Source: Geotrypetes seraphini (taxonomy: Eukaryota > Chordata > Amphibia > Gymnophiona > Dermophiidae). From it: 64,000 nucleotides of DNA. The stretch covers positions 27,779,161 to 27,843,160 of the forward strand of contig NC_047089.1 of NCBI RefSeq assembly GCF_902459505.1, read 5' to 3'. This document shows, piece after piece, positions 10,781 to 20,347 of the stretch. The position numbers and the translations under genes are program-made. Positions within the stretch are counted from its first letter, which is position 1, and every line of letters begins with the position of its first letter. Under the pieces are notes generated by a model that made no database searches, was not told the DNA's origin, and worked only from the letters and a program-made list of their open reading frames with translations.

Positions 10781-11721
10781 GTTTGGTGTGCCGTCGAAGG
10801 CGCACATCAAAGGCGCATGCGCCTTAGCTCGCGCCTTGGCGAAGCACCTGCGCGAGGCAACTGCACAGGTGGCCTCGGAACCCCCATCATCCAGATCCAT
10901 TCAACCCCAGCCAAGACCTCTGAAAACACAGTCCAGACCGCGGAAAACTCAGTGCCAACCACAGATCCCTTCTACAGGCATAGGCACTGCAGCCGGACAG
11001 AGACACAGCCGGATCAATCAACAAGAGACTTCCCTACCACGGGTCAACCCCAACAGGGCCGAACTCTCTAGTCGTCAAGCCCTCACGGAGCCAGACCTGA
11101 TAGTCCAACCGGATAAGTATAACTGCTGCCTAATTACGTTGCTGCATTTCCTTGCTAGACCTTTGCATACAGTAATACCACACAGCACCCAGTACTCTAA
11201 CACCACACAACAGCTGCCAACATATCCTCAAAAACAGCAGCCAACATACCCTCATATTCAATATACGAAGGATAGGAATAATTTAACTCGTTTCACCCCC
11301 TTACTGCCTAGATACTGTGTCAGTTTTTAACTCATTAATTGTACTGCATTGTTTTGATACTGTCCGGTATTGCACTGGATTATTTTGGTACGACACTACA
11401 CTGCACTGTATGATACAACATGAGATTCTAATGTACTGTACTGTACTGGTCTTCCCACACTGTTCTCGACCTACGTAACCCACATCCCCCAACCTCTTCC
11501 CACCTCTTAGTATTACCCCTTACTAGCCAAGAGACAAGCCAAGAGAAATAACGCTCCAAACGCACACGGCGACACCCTCCACCCAACCATCGCCCCACAA
11601 CGCCCCCCCCACAAGCGCCCAAATTCCATCCTTTGCGGCAGGAAGAGCCCTCTCATTGCCCCTCAACGTCTCCCCGCAAACGCCCAAATTCTACCCACTC
11701 CGATAGGACGAGCCCTTCACA
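10781..11721 (+). other. Unique leader of the monomer LINE
   Basis: This is the stretch between the last monomer and ORF2. It begins GC-rich (gcgccttagctcgcgccttgg near 10820) and turns into CA-rich and TACTG-rich sequence at about 11330-11450. An open frame of 185 codons (10773-11330) starts inside the last monomer. It is rich in Pro, Gln and Thr, has no zinc-knuckle, coiled-coil or RRM pattern of known LINE ORF1 proteins, and may be chance. This LINE may therefore lack a separate ORF1. Confidence 0.6.
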
Positions 11722-14700
11722 ATGGCCTGGCCAAGCACGCACCTATGCGCTGCACTACTCCTACTCTACCTGTTCCTCACTAGGCTCTGCAACGCAGACA
11801 ACTCTAACGCATCCCCCATCCCCATCCACTTCACAACACACCGACCAGCAAACCCCAAAACCCCTACTCACACCCTCCTCACCTCACAAGACCATCCACA
11901 TACCAGTCCTTCCACCATCCCCCCTCCCCCACACAAACGGACCAAGCCCCACTCAAAAAAACCACGAACTCTAAAAAAACTGACCCACTCCCACTACTCC
12001 CCATTCGATCACACCAACCACCAAATACTACTTGGATTTTACCTAAATATCAGATCAATGAGGAATAAAGCGACATTGATCAAAGATTGGCTGATTGAAA
12101 CTAACCCCGACTTCGTCCTTCTTGCGGAAACCTGGTTGCTATCAGACAAAGACATCATCATTAAAGACTGCCTACCCCCACGATACAAAATTCTCTCACT
12201 AGCCAGAACATGGGGAAGAGGAGGTGGTCTTGCAATAATCTTCCGAGACCAACTAAACTGTACCACTCTCAACACAACATCTTCGCCCAACTCAGAAATT
12301 CTAACCATCTCCCTAACATCAAAATCACTACCCTCCTCACTAACTATCACTTTATTCTACATCCCTCCAAAAAAATGGACCACATCCAAAGAGGACTTCG
12401 CAGAAACCCTACTAACCAATTCTCTAACAAGTCCCTACAACCTACTATGCGGGGACATTAACATCCACCTCGAGCAACCTGACCAACCAGAAATCTTAGA
12501 TTTTTGGTCACTCCTCACCCAACTAGGCTATGACAAACCCCCCCCCATCAAAACCCACCAAAGTACTCTCTCATCTAAGGATCAGACCAACCCCACTTTC
12601 TACTGGAAACAAGGCAACTGGTCAGACTCGCTTTGGTCTGACCACCGTCTATGTACCTTCACCATTGGATGCCAACATAAACCCCCCCAAAACAGCAAAA
12701 CCAGAACTACCATATCCCACACTACCAGAGGAAAGATTGACCCAATTGAATTTTGGTCCCGTTTTGAAATCAACACCAACCCAACAGAAGAAACGGACCA
12801 GCTCATGAGCTCCTGGATCAAGGATAGTACCAACATATTAAACGAGATCGCCCCCATTAAAACACGCAGAATAAGAACCTCAAACAAAGAGGGCTGGTTC
12901 GACTCAGAACTGCTGCTATTAAAGAAGGACCTCAGAAAAGCAGAAAGAGTATGGCAAAAATCTGGTACCCTAGAACATAGACTGGCCTGGAGACTAAAAC
13001 TAAAAAATTACAAAAACCTCACTAATGAAAAAAGAAAAAACTCCTACTCCCACAAAATTGGTAACATAAAAACCAACAGTAGTAACCTCTTCAAATTGGT
13101 TAATGACCAATACAACATCGAGACCTTCACAAACACACAAGAAGAATCCACTTTAACCGCCAACACCCTTGCAGACTTCTTCAACACCAAGATTCAAAAA
13201 TTAAGATCAACACTACCTACCAGGCCCAACCCACTCGAGTTGTTCCCCATTCTCCTGGACCCGGACATATCGAACCCAGACACAGGAACTAGAACAGACC
13301 TAAGCTGGAAACAATTCGCAACAATCGACTGGCATACATTTAATACCTACTACAACAAATACACACACTCCTTCTGCAAACTGGACACATGCCCACCAAA
13401 CATCATGAAAGCCACCCCGCCCCACTTCAAAGCAAACATGATGATATGGGTCAATTCACTTTTATCCACAGGAAACTTCCCATTAGAGCATGGTCATATT
13501 ATGATCACCCCAATTATAAAAAACGCGAAAGAACCATCAAACTCCCCTGCTAATTATAGACCAATTGCTAGCATCCCCCTATTTACCAAAATAGCAGAAG
13601 GGATGGTAAAGGCGGAACTCGTTGCATATCTTGAAAAATTCAACATTCTAAGTGACAATCAATCAGGTTTCCGCGCAGATCACAGCACTGAAACCATCAT
13701 AGCCTCCCTTCTCGACCACCTCCACACCCTCTTTAGCCAGGGCTCAAGCGCCCTAATTATACAACTTGATCTGAGCAGTGCCTTCGACCTGGTCGACCAC
13801 TCCATTCTCCTTGAATGCCTGGCCCACATCGGCATCTCCGACCAGGTCCTCAACTGGTTCCAGGGGTTCCTAAGAAATAGATCCTACACGGTGCTCAAGA
13901 ACAACTTGTTCTCATATAGTTGGGACAATACCTGCGAGGTCCCTCAGGGCTCCCCCCTGTCACCCACCCTGTTCAATATCTACCTGGCCTCCCTAGGGAA
14001 CCTTCTACACAACCTCAAACTTAAATCCTTCATCTATGCAGACGACATCACAATAGCCATCCCACTAACCAATTTCTCACAAGAACGACTCAACTACATT
14101 ACAAACATTCTCAACCAGATCGAACTCTGGATGTTATCTTTCAGACTGAAACTCAATCCCGACAAATCAAAATTCTTCCTAGCCACCCCCAAGGACAAAA
14201 TCAAGGACACTTCAATTCAACTAAAAGGACAAACTTTCCCCCTCGAACCCACCCTAAAGATACTGGGAGTCACTCTGGACAAAAATCTATCCTTAGAAAA
14301 CCACACCGATCTCATGGTCAGGAAAAGCTTCTCCGTACTGTGGAAACTCCGCACCATAAAAAAATACTTCGACGACACCTCTTTTCGCCTACTTGTACAA
14401 TCCTCCATCCTCAGTATCCTCGACTACTGCAACATCATTTACCTCAATGCCACAAAGAAAACCACCATGAGACTAAAAATAATCCAAAATACCGCGGTGC
14501 GTCTCATCTTCGGCCTAAAGAAATGGGAACACGTCACCCCCTTCTACCACCAACTTCACTGGCTGCCATTTGAATCTAGAGTCCTCTTTAAATTCGCATG
14601 CTTCTGCTACAAATCGATAAATGGTTCAGCACCAAGTTACATCAATTCTCACTTTAGCCTCTACAACACAAACAAGAAATCCCGTAGAATTCAGTTGTTC

Positions 14701-14871
14701 GCCTTCCCGTCTCTAAAACTCTGCCACCTTAAAAGATTCCTAGACAAAACCTTCGCCTTCCAAGCAGCTAAGCTCAACCCATGGCTTGCACAAATGATAC
14801 TCGAGGCCCCCACTTACCTCGGCTTCAGAAAATCACTCAAAACCTACCTATTTGGCAAACAAGACCCCTAA
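11722..14871 (+). CDS. LINE ORF2 protein, endonuclease-reverse transcriptase, intact
   Basis: The 1049-residue frame is uninterrupted. Residues 1-26 form a hydrophobic leader (LCAALLLLYLFLTRLC, then NA-DNS) that looks like a signal peptide. A Pro/Thr/His/Lys-rich stretch runs to about 100. The endonuclease runs from about 104 to 320: LNIRSMRNK at about 108, AETW at about 135, GDINIHL and SDHRLC. The reverse transcriptase runs from about 600 to 850: NYRPIASIP, GFRADHSTET, QLDLSSAFDLVDH, VPQGSPLSP and catalytic YADD at 772-775, then LNPDKSKF and ILGVTLDKNL. The L2-type carboxyl block has LDYCNIIYL and LHWLPFESRVLFK. The start is the first ATG after the leader; a later start would drop only the low-complexity amino end. 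The protein nicks DNA and copies the element RNA. Confidence 0.92.
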   Translation: MAWPSTHLCAALLLLYLFLTRLCNADNSNASPIPIHFTTHRPANPKTPTHTLLTSQDHPHTSPSTIPPPPHKRTKPHSKKPRTLKKLTHSHYSPFDHTNHQILLGFYLNIRSMRNKATLIKDWLIETNPDFVLLAETWLLSDKDIIIKDCLPPRYKILSLARTWGRGGGLAIIFRDQLNCTTLNTTSSPNSEILTISLTSKSLPSSLTITLFYIPPKKWTTSKEDFAETLLTNSLTSPYNLLCGDINIHLEQPDQPEILDFWSLLTQLGYDKPPPIKTHQSTLSSKDQTNPTFYWKQGNWSDSLWSDHRLCTFTIGCQHKPPQNSKTRTTISHTTRGKIDPIEFWSRFEINTNPTEETDQLMSSWIKDSTNILNEIAPIKTRRIRTSNKEGWFDSELLLLKKDLRKAERVWQKSGTLEHRLAWRLKLKNYKNLTNEKRKNSYSHKIGNIKTNSSNLFKLVNDQYNIETFTNTQEESTLTANTLADFFNTKIQKLRSTLPTRPNPLELFPILLDPDISNPDTGTRTDLSWKQFATIDWHTFNTYYNKYTHSFCKLDTCPPNIMKATPPHFKANMMIWVNSLLSTGNFPLEHGHIMITPIIKNAKEPSNSPANYRPIASIPLFTKIAEGMVKAELVAYLEKFNILSDNQSGFRADHSTETIIASLLDHLHTLFSQGSSALIIQLDLSSAFDLVDHSILLECLAHIGISDQVLNWFQGFLRNRSYTVLKNNLFSYSWDNTCEVPQGSPLSPTLFNIYLASLGNLLHNLKLKSFIYADDITIAIPLTNFSQERLNYITNILNQIELWMLSFRLKLNPDKSKFFLATPKDKIKDTSIQLKGQTFPLEPTLKILGVTLDKNLSLENHTDLMVRKSFSVLWKLRTIKKYFDDTSFRLLVQSSILSILDYCNIIYLNATKKTTMRLKIIQNTAVRLIFGLKKWEHVTPFYHQLHWLPFESRVLFKFACFCYKSINGSAPSYINSHFSLYNTNKKSRRIQLFAFPSLKLCHLKRFLDKTFAFQAAKLNPWLAQMILEAPTYLGFRKSLKTYLFGKQDP

Positions 14872-15213
14872 CACCCCCCCCCCCGCCCTCCCCCCCGCTC
14901 TTCTCCTCCCCTTAATTGCTCCCCTCTCCCTATCTCCCCTCCGCCCGTCATCCTCTGTTAAGTTCGATTAACACTTGCTTATATCCGATAAACTACTTAT
15001 ATCGGATAAATTGTCTTTACATGATAAAATGCTGTAAACCTGCTTTAACATTTGTTTTTATCTGATAAATTGTGTATTGCTGATAAATTGTTTAAAATTG
15101 TTCAAAATGTTTGTAAATCTGCGTGTCAACGCAGATACTACTGTAACTGATGTAAACCGCCTAGAACTCTCCGGGTATGGCGGTATATAAGAATAAAATT
15201 ATTATTATTATTA
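14872..15213 (+). other. 3' UTR and ATT tail of the monomer LINE
   Basis: A C-rich stretch follows the stop, then AT-rich repeats of tgataaatt words. The typical L2-type end follows, with gtaaaccgcctagaactc and ggcggtatataagaataaa, closing with an (ATT)n run at about 15199-15213. The run abuts the resumed L2 relic. Confidence 0.85.
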
Positions 15214-15237
15214 TTCTATTCAAAAATTCTCTCAAAG
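15214..15237 (+). mobile_element. L2 relic (C), small piece
   Basis: Twenty-odd bases of the old L2 relic resume here after the monomer LINE and match 34347-34370. The tail-to-tail L2 block then interrupts again. Confidence 0.6.
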
Positions 15238-16541
15238 CTCTTTTGAATGTAATTCTTGTTTTAGTTTGGATGTAATCCGCCTTGAACCGCAAGGTAATGG
15301 TGGAATAGAAATCACTAATGTAATTACAGTATTGGACTATGAGTCTGAATTGTTCTTTGTCGAAAAATTTTCTAATTTTGCTAAGGTTGCGCATGGTGAA
15401 GAATGCTTTTTGTATGATTTTGTTGATTTGCACCTGAAGAGTGCAACCTCTGTCTACTGTTACTCCAAGGAGTTTGAGAGTGGGCTGTATGGGATATTTG
15501 GTGTTTTGTATTTTTAGTTCAGTTATAGAAGGGGTTTTGTCCTTTTCAAGCAGTAGAAATTTAGTTTTATCTGGGTTGAGCTTCAGTTTGTGTTCTGTCA
15601 TCCATTTTTCCACTGCTTCTAGAGTTTTTTCCAGGATGTCTGTTGTGGTGGGGTCTTGTGTGTCAAAGGGGAGGAGTATGGTTAAATCGTCTGCATAGCT
15701 GAATGAGGTTACTTTGAGTTTGTCTAACAGGGTACCGAGGGAGGAAATGAAAAGATTGAAGAGCATGGGTGACAGTGGGGAACTTTGAGGTACTCCACAG
15801 CGATTGGTCCAAGGCTCCGATATAAGATCCTTTGTTTTTACTCTGTATGTTCTTGTTTTGAGGAATCCTTGGAACCAGTTGTATACTTCGCCTGAGATCC
15901 CTATTGCTTCTAATATCTGAAGAAGTATAGTGTGGTCGACCAGGTCAAATGCGGCAGAGAGGTCGACTTGAATTATCAGCATCCTTCTTCCTTTGCTAAG
16001 GTGCTGTCGGGCTATATCTAGAAGGGAAACTAGCAGTGTCTCGGTGCTGTGGTTAGATCTGAACCCCGATTGAGTTGGGTGGAGTAGGTAGTGGTCTTCA
16101 AGGTAGTTGGTGAGGTATTGGGCAACCAGACCTTGTATTAGTTTAACATATAATGGAATTGAGGCGATGGGTTGGTAGCTGGAGGGGGTGTCTATTGGTC
16201 CTTTGGGATCTTTCAGTATTGGGGTGATTATGATTTCTCCTAGGTCTTGTGGGAATTGGCCTTCCGTGAGAGTTGTTTGGATCTATTGCAAGAGGCAAGC
16301 TCTAAATTTGGGGGATGCATTTGTAAGTAAATATGAGGGGCAATTGTTCAGGTCGCATGACGCTCGACTATATTTTCTGTAGAGTCGGTTCATGTCCAAC
16401 CATTGCACCTTTGTAAAGTTGGACCAGTGCCTGTCAGCTGCAGTGGCTTCATCTGTTGTAGGGTTTATTATGATCTCGTCTAGGAGGGTAGGTGAGTTGT
16501 TGAAGGAGGCTCTAATAGTGGCAATCTTGTTGTTGAAGTGA
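15238..16541 (-). mobile_element. Tail-to-tail L2 block (D), copy 1, internally deleted
   Basis: On the + strand it starts with an L2-type 3' end (tgtaatccgccttgaaccgc, at 15270-15289). It then switches at about 15330 to the reverse strand of another L2 element. The reverse frame (15982 down to about 15300) has IIQVDLSAAFDLVDH, SGEVYNWFQGFLKTRT, SYADD and LKLNPDKTKF. Compared with copy 2 (34371-36358), about 690 bp around the turn-round point are missing. One glycine of the QGSP motif is serine here (PQSSPLSP). The endonuclease is absent. The block is shared with copy 2 and absent from copy 3. Confidence 0.8.
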
Positions 16542-16669
16542 ATGGTTGTAAACTAAAAAGATATTACTATTGGATGCTTTCATACCAGGTTGCAAACTGG
16601 GATAAGGAGTTTAAACCTTTTCTATTGACGTCTGTCTCATATTTACATTTTAGGAGACAGTTGAAGACT
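16542..16669 (+). mobile_element. L2 relic (C), middle piece, copy 1
   Basis: This segment encodes the relic's KLKRYYYWMLSYQVANWDK and FRRQLKT end block, contiguous in copy 3 at about 59107-59230. A CR1 inserted right after gttgaagact. Confidence 0.75.
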
Positions 16670-18281
16670 CCCAGCAGCGTCTACTGTGAACTATAAGACT
16701 CAAAGTGAACAAAGCCATGGAACCAGACAATCTACACCCCAGGGTGCTTAGAGAGCTGTGTGATGTCCTGGCAGAGCCGTTATCCGTGCTCTTCAATCTT
16801 TCCTTGAGTACGGGAAGAGTCCCCTTGGACTGGAAAACAGCCAATGTAATCCCACTCCACAAAAAGGGCTGCAGGACAGAGGCTGAGAATTACAGACCGG
16901 TGAGTCTCACATCCATAGTGAGTAAACTCATGGAAACACTAATTAAGCATAAATTAGATACGATCCTGGACGAGAAGAATCTACGGGATCCCCGCCAACA
17001 TGGATTTACCAAGGGCAGGTCCTGCCAATCCAATCTAATTAGTTTCTTTGACTGGATAACAAGGAAACTGGATGTGGGGGAGTCCCTAGATGTCGTGTAC
17101 TTGGACTTTAGTAAAGCTTTTGATAGTGACCCACACCGCAAACTATTGAGCAAGATGAAATCAATGGGACTGGGAGAAACATTAACTGCATGGGTCAGTG
17201 ATTGGCTAAACGGTAGACTTCAGAGAGTGGTAGTGAACGGTGCCCCTTCAAAAACGTTAGAGGTGATCAGTGGCGTGCCGCAGGGCTCGGTCTTGGGCCC
17301 GATCTTCTTCAACATATTTGTGGGAGATCTGACTCAGGGGCTTCAGGGTAAAATCACATTATTCGCCGATGACGCCAAACTATGCAATATAGTAAGTGAG
17401 AACATTTTGCCAGACAGTATGACGCAGGACCTACTTCTATTGGAACACTGGTCCTCGACTTGGCAGCTAAGCTTCAATGCTAGAAAATGTAAGGTCATGC
17501 ACCTTGGCAGCAGGAATCCGTGCAGAACTTACACACTAAATGGTGAGACCTTAGCTAGGACCAAGGTGGAATGTGATTTGGGGGTGATCATTAGCGAAGA
17601 CATGAAGACTGCCAATCAAGTGGAGAAGGCTTCATCAAAGGCAAGACAAATGATTGGTTGTATCCGTAGAAGTTTTATCAGCCGGAAGCCCGAAGTTATA
17701 ATGCCATTGTACAGATCCATGGTGAGGCCTCATCTGGACTATTGTGTACAATTCTGGAGGCCACATTACCAAAAGGATGTGCTGAGAGTTGAGTCGGTTC
17801 AACGAATGGCCACCAGGATGGTCTCGGGACTCAAAGATCTCCCGTATGAGGAAAGGCTGAATAAATTGCAGCTATACTCACTCGAGGAACGTAGAGAGAG
17901 AAGAGACATGATAGAGACGTTTAAATATATCACGGGCCGTATTGAGGTGGAGGATGATATTTTCTTTCTTAAAGGTCCCTCGGCCACAAGAGAGCATCCG
18001 CTGAAAATCAGGGATGGGAAATTTCATGGCGAAACCAGGAACTTCTTCACCGAAAGGGTGGTCGATCATTGGAATGAACTTCCACTTCAGGTGATTGAGG
18101 CTAGCAGTGTGCCAGATTTTAAAAGGAAATGGGATACACATGTGGGATCTCTAGAGGGGTAAAAAGGAAATGGGATGCACATGTGGTATCTCTAGGATGG
18201 GTAAAATCAAGGGGGTGGGTCATTAGAGTGGGCAGACTTGATGGGCTATGACCCTTTTCTGCCGTCTTCTATGTTTCTATG
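16670..18281 (+). mobile_element. CR1-clade LINE (E), 5'-truncated, copy 1
   Basis: The insertion sits within the L2 relic. The empty site is gaagacttacttattttc at about 59225 in copy 3. The element has a reverse transcriptase frame and a CR1 3' UTR ending in the terminal tctatgtttctatg repeat. The same insertion is in copy 2 (36486-38100), so it happened after the copy 3 lineage split and before copies 1 and 2 split. It is a different CR1 subfamily from the one at 4028, for example FADDAKLC instead of FADDTKLC. Confidence 0.88.
16705..18162 (+). CDS. CR1 (E) reverse transcriptase, partial ORF2, copy 1
   Basis: The frame has 485 open residues. Recognisable blocks are DNLHPRVLREL, DWKTANVIPLHKKG, ENYRPVSLTSIVSK, QHGFTKGRSCQSNL, VVYLDFSKAFDSDPH, SGVPQGSVLGP, FADDAKLC, MVRPHLDYCVQFW and FTERVVDHWNELP. 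The endonuclease and the first reverse transcriptase block are lost by 5' truncation, so it cannot move itself. The ATG used is internal to the former frame. Against copy 2 it has a Ser-Asp-Pro where copy 2 keeps the usual Ser-Val-Pro. Confidence 0.85.
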   Translation: MNKAMEPDNLHPRVLRELCDVLAEPLSVLFNLSLSTGRVPLDWKTANVIPLHKKGCRTEAENYRPVSLTSIVSKLMETLIKHKLDTILDEKNLRDPRQHGFTKGRSCQSNLISFFDWITRKLDVGESLDVVYLDFSKAFDSDPHRKLLSKMKSMGLGETLTAWVSDWLNGRLQRVVVNGAPSKTLEVISGVPQGSVLGPIFFNIFVGDLTQGLQGKITLFADDAKLCNIVSENILPDSMTQDLLLLEHWSSTWQLSFNARKCKVMHLGSRNPCRTYTLNGETLARTKVECDLGVIISEDMKTANQVEKASSKARQMIGCIRRSFISRKPEVIMPLYRSMVRPHLDYCVQFWRPHYQKDVLRVESVQRMATRMVSGLKDLPYEERLNKLQLYSLEERRERRDMIETFKYITGRIEVEDDIFFLKGPSATREHPLKIRDGKFHGETRNFFTERVVDHWNELPLQVIEASSVPDFKRKWDTHVGSLEG

Positions 18282-18412
18282 TATTTTCTAAGTTCTTAGG
18301 CTCCTAGACTCCTAACTATTTCTAGTTGTTTATTTTTAGCTAATCTTTTGTAAACCGCGTAGAACTTAAAGGTGATGCTGTCTAGAAATGGATTTTATGT
18401 TATGAGTGAAAA
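18282..18412 (+). mobile_element. L2 relic (C), 3' end, copy 1
   Basis: The relic ends with its 3' UTR (ttgtaaaccgcgtagaac), typical of L2 tails. It matches 38101-38231 and 59231-59352. Confidence 0.75.
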
Positions 18413-18975
18413 TGTACAGCTCTGCTTGGTGACACTCTGGAATATTCTCCCTGAAAGGCTTCACTTAACACAAGACTATCTCTCTTCACCCAGGCTTTTA
18501 ATGGAAGAAGTAGCTAACTCCAGACAGGCCCTGTAAAGCTAGTCACACACACAAGTAGTGACACTTGGCAGCATCTAACTAGAGCAGGACATGTTTATCC
18601 ACTCCTACCCTAAGATCGTTGATGATCATTCAAGCCACTTTGGAGCGTAGGCACTTTGCAGCCCTTGACAGGGGTCCAGGCCGTCTCTTCAAGGCAATGT
18701 GGGAACACTTCTGGATGGATCTCACTCCTCACGCCCGGAGTCGACTTTTGAATGTGACTTTGATTCTTGACTATTTATAGTGCTCACGAACTGGGTTTGC
18801 ATTAGGGGACGGGGGGAGAATGGGGAATATGTATATAAAAGAAAAATGTTCTGTTTTGTCCACTATGTTTGCGTGCACTTTGACATTTAATAGAAAATAT
18901 TTAAACATCTACTCCTACCCTAGATGAGATCATTTTCAAGCACTAGTCTGACCTCATGCGCAACCTTCTTCAAAT
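18413..18975. other. Shared intronic DNA, no gene seen
   Basis: This stretch is conserved in all copies (38232-38793; 59353-59875, with small deletions in copy 3). It begins with sequence that could be a further LINE carboxyl remnant (ctctggaatattctccctgaaagg, compare W-N-x-L-P blocks). No complete frame or RNA gene was found. Confidence 0.5.
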
Positions 18976-19165
18976 TAATGTGGTAAAGTGGTTAGAGCTA
19001 TAGCCTCAGCACCCAGAGGTTGTGGGTTCAAACCCTGGGCAAGTTACTTAATCCTCCACTGCTCCAGGTACATTAGACAGATTGTGAGCCTACCGGTACA
19101 GATAGGGAAAATTCTTGAAGTACCTGTAGATAAAAACCATTTTGAGTGTGGTTTTTAAAATTTTA
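18976..19165 (+). mobile_element. tRNA-headed SINE, copy 1
   Basis: The head has an A-box-like tggttagagctatagcctc and a B-box-like gggttcaaaccctgg with tRNA-like spacing. A body follows with gggcaagttacttaatcc and gacagattgtgagcc, reminiscent of MIR/CORE-type SINEs, and a tail like an L2 3' end (aaccattttgagtgtggtt). It is present at the same place in all copies, so it is older than the triplication. Confidence 0.75.
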
Positions 19166-19378
19166 TTGTTGGTAGATCATTTTGACTTGGTCATTTTAAA
19201 AGTAGCTCGTAAGCCCAAAAAGTGTGGGCACTCCTTGCCCTATGCTATTAAAATGTTTTGTTGATATGTTGATATTGTAATGTAACATACTATGTCATAC
19301 TTTGTATTGTAATCTGAAATGTTTGTACACTGCCTCAAGTGAACTCCTTGAAAAGGTAGTAAATCAATCCTAATAAGG
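19166..19378 (+). repeat. hAT-like fragment and LINE 3' tail
   Basis: The first part has aagtagctcgtaagccc and gtgtgggcactcc, resembling a hAT-type transposon end. From about 19248 an AT-rich stretch ends in tgtacactgcctcaagtg and gtagtaaatcaatcc, which has the form of an L2/CR1 3' end. Both are also in copy 2; in copy 3 the first part is replaced by a newer L2 insertion. Confidence 0.45.
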
Positions 19379-19786
19379 ACCTCCTCTTCTGCTTGCTTCC
19401 CATCCATGTCTACTCTTAACTCGACCAACACTGTCCCTATCCCATTCTTGTAAGCTCTGCCTTAACCTCACAAGCCTCAAACACTTATGATTTTAAAGTG
19501 TTTGATGCTTGTGCAGATGAGGACGGAGCTTGCAGAAATAGGGCAGGGACAGGAAAAGAACTCACATTAGGATTGATTCGTAATAGTCACAGCTTTTTAA
19601 ATAAAATATTTCCCCAGGCCTCCTTCCTTTGAAATTCCTATTTCTGTATCTAAATGAAACCCATAGGTTATTTTGGCCATTCTCCTAAAGATAATGTTCC
19701 CTATAGGTCCTTCCAAGACCCAGCCATTTGCTCCCTCTGTTCATCTTGTATGGATTATTGTGACTTGCTGATTTCTCCCTTTGCAG
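19379..19786 (+). other. Intron end before the TMEM217-like exon
   Basis: This stretch contains a decayed gatgaggacggagcttgc element at about 19513, also at 39333 and 62118. The last bases, tgatttctccctttgcag, form a good 3' splice site ending at 19786, conserved in all copies. Confidence 0.6.
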
Positions 19787-19807
19787 GCTCTTGAATGAAC
19801 AGAGAGA

Positions 19808-20347
19808 ATGAAGAGCTATTTTGCCACTGGCTGCTGCGGGATGAACCCCAGGACCGGATCCCAAATGGCAGGAATCTATATGATTATAGTATGCTTCATG
19901 CAGATGGTATTCAACCGGGGCAACCTTCGGGATGCCAGAGAGAGGCTAAACCAAATCCCAGAGCATAAAAAAGAGAAATGGGTGCTGAGTCTTATTCCAT
20001 CATTGTACTACCTCGTCTATTTCCTGCTTACTATCGCCTTATTCATGTGCTGCTTCCTGCTTTGCTCCATCTACCGTCAGTCATATCAGGGCTTGCTCAT
20101 GTACATTGGCTGGATCTTCATCTACGAGACTATCAACACTGTACTGCTGATAGTAACTGAGACACACATGCAGCTACTCAATGTGCATGTGAGGCTAATA
20201 GAATGGTTTGGGTACAGTGTCCGACTAGCACTGCACTGTTTCTGGTTGACCTACATTGTCTCGTATGCTTTGGAATTGGCCAAGATTCGGAGATTGAGCC
20301 ATTTGAGCCGAACCAGACAAAAGGTAAACAAGACTGCCCACGCTTAA
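19808..20347 (+). CDS. TMEM217: TMEM217-like four-pass membrane protein, copy 1
   Basis: The 179-residue protein matches human TMEM217 as I recall it, most clearly in RGLxxYIxWIFxYExxN and EWFGxxxRxxxHCFW. Four hydrophobic spans are visible at about 18-36, 61-88, 94-117 and 135-157, then a basic tail (KIRRLSHLSRTRQK). The protein's function is not established. The exon begins at 19787 after a good acceptor. The ATG at 19808 has an in-frame TGA four codons upstream, so it is the true start unless an earlier exon joins. Relative to copies 2 and 3, two bases are missing near 20333 (aagactgccc instead of aagactctgccc), so the last 12 residues are replaced by AHA. It differs from copy 2 at 15 of 176 aligned residues. 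Confidence 0.75.
   Translation: MKSYFATGCCGMNPRTGSQMAGIYMIIVCFMQMVFNRGNLRDARERLNQIPEHKKEKWVLSLIPSLYYLVYFLLTIALFMCCFLLCSIYRQSYQGLLMYIGWIFIYETINTVLLIVTETHMQLLNVHVRLIEWFGYSVRLALHCFWLTYIVSYALELAKIRRLSHLSRTRQKVNKTAHA

Larger units (their letters stand above)
8578..15213 (+). mobile_element. Full-length L2-clade LINE with 149-bp 5' monomers, private to copy 1
   Basis: The element lies between two halves of the L2 relic. The uninterrupted site is seen at about 34333 and 59045. From 5' to 3' it has an array of about fifteen 149-bp monomers, a unique leader of about 940 bp, one uninterrupted 1049-codon ORF2, a short 3' UTR, and an (ATT)n tail. It has no visible disabling change in ORF2 and is missing from copies 2 and 3, so it is young and could be a recently active source. 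No clear target-site duplication is visible; about two T of the target may be lost. Confidence 0.9.

Noticed and set aside
10773-11330. LINE ORF1 protein
   Set aside because: The 185-codon frame starts inside a monomer, is rich in Pro/Gln/Thr, and shows no ORF1 motif. It is kept only as a possibility in the leader entry.
18985-19050. tRNA gene
   Set aside because: A- and B-box-like words are present, but the flanking arms do not form a full cloverleaf and a SINE body and tail follow. The same sequence recurs in each copy as a SINE.
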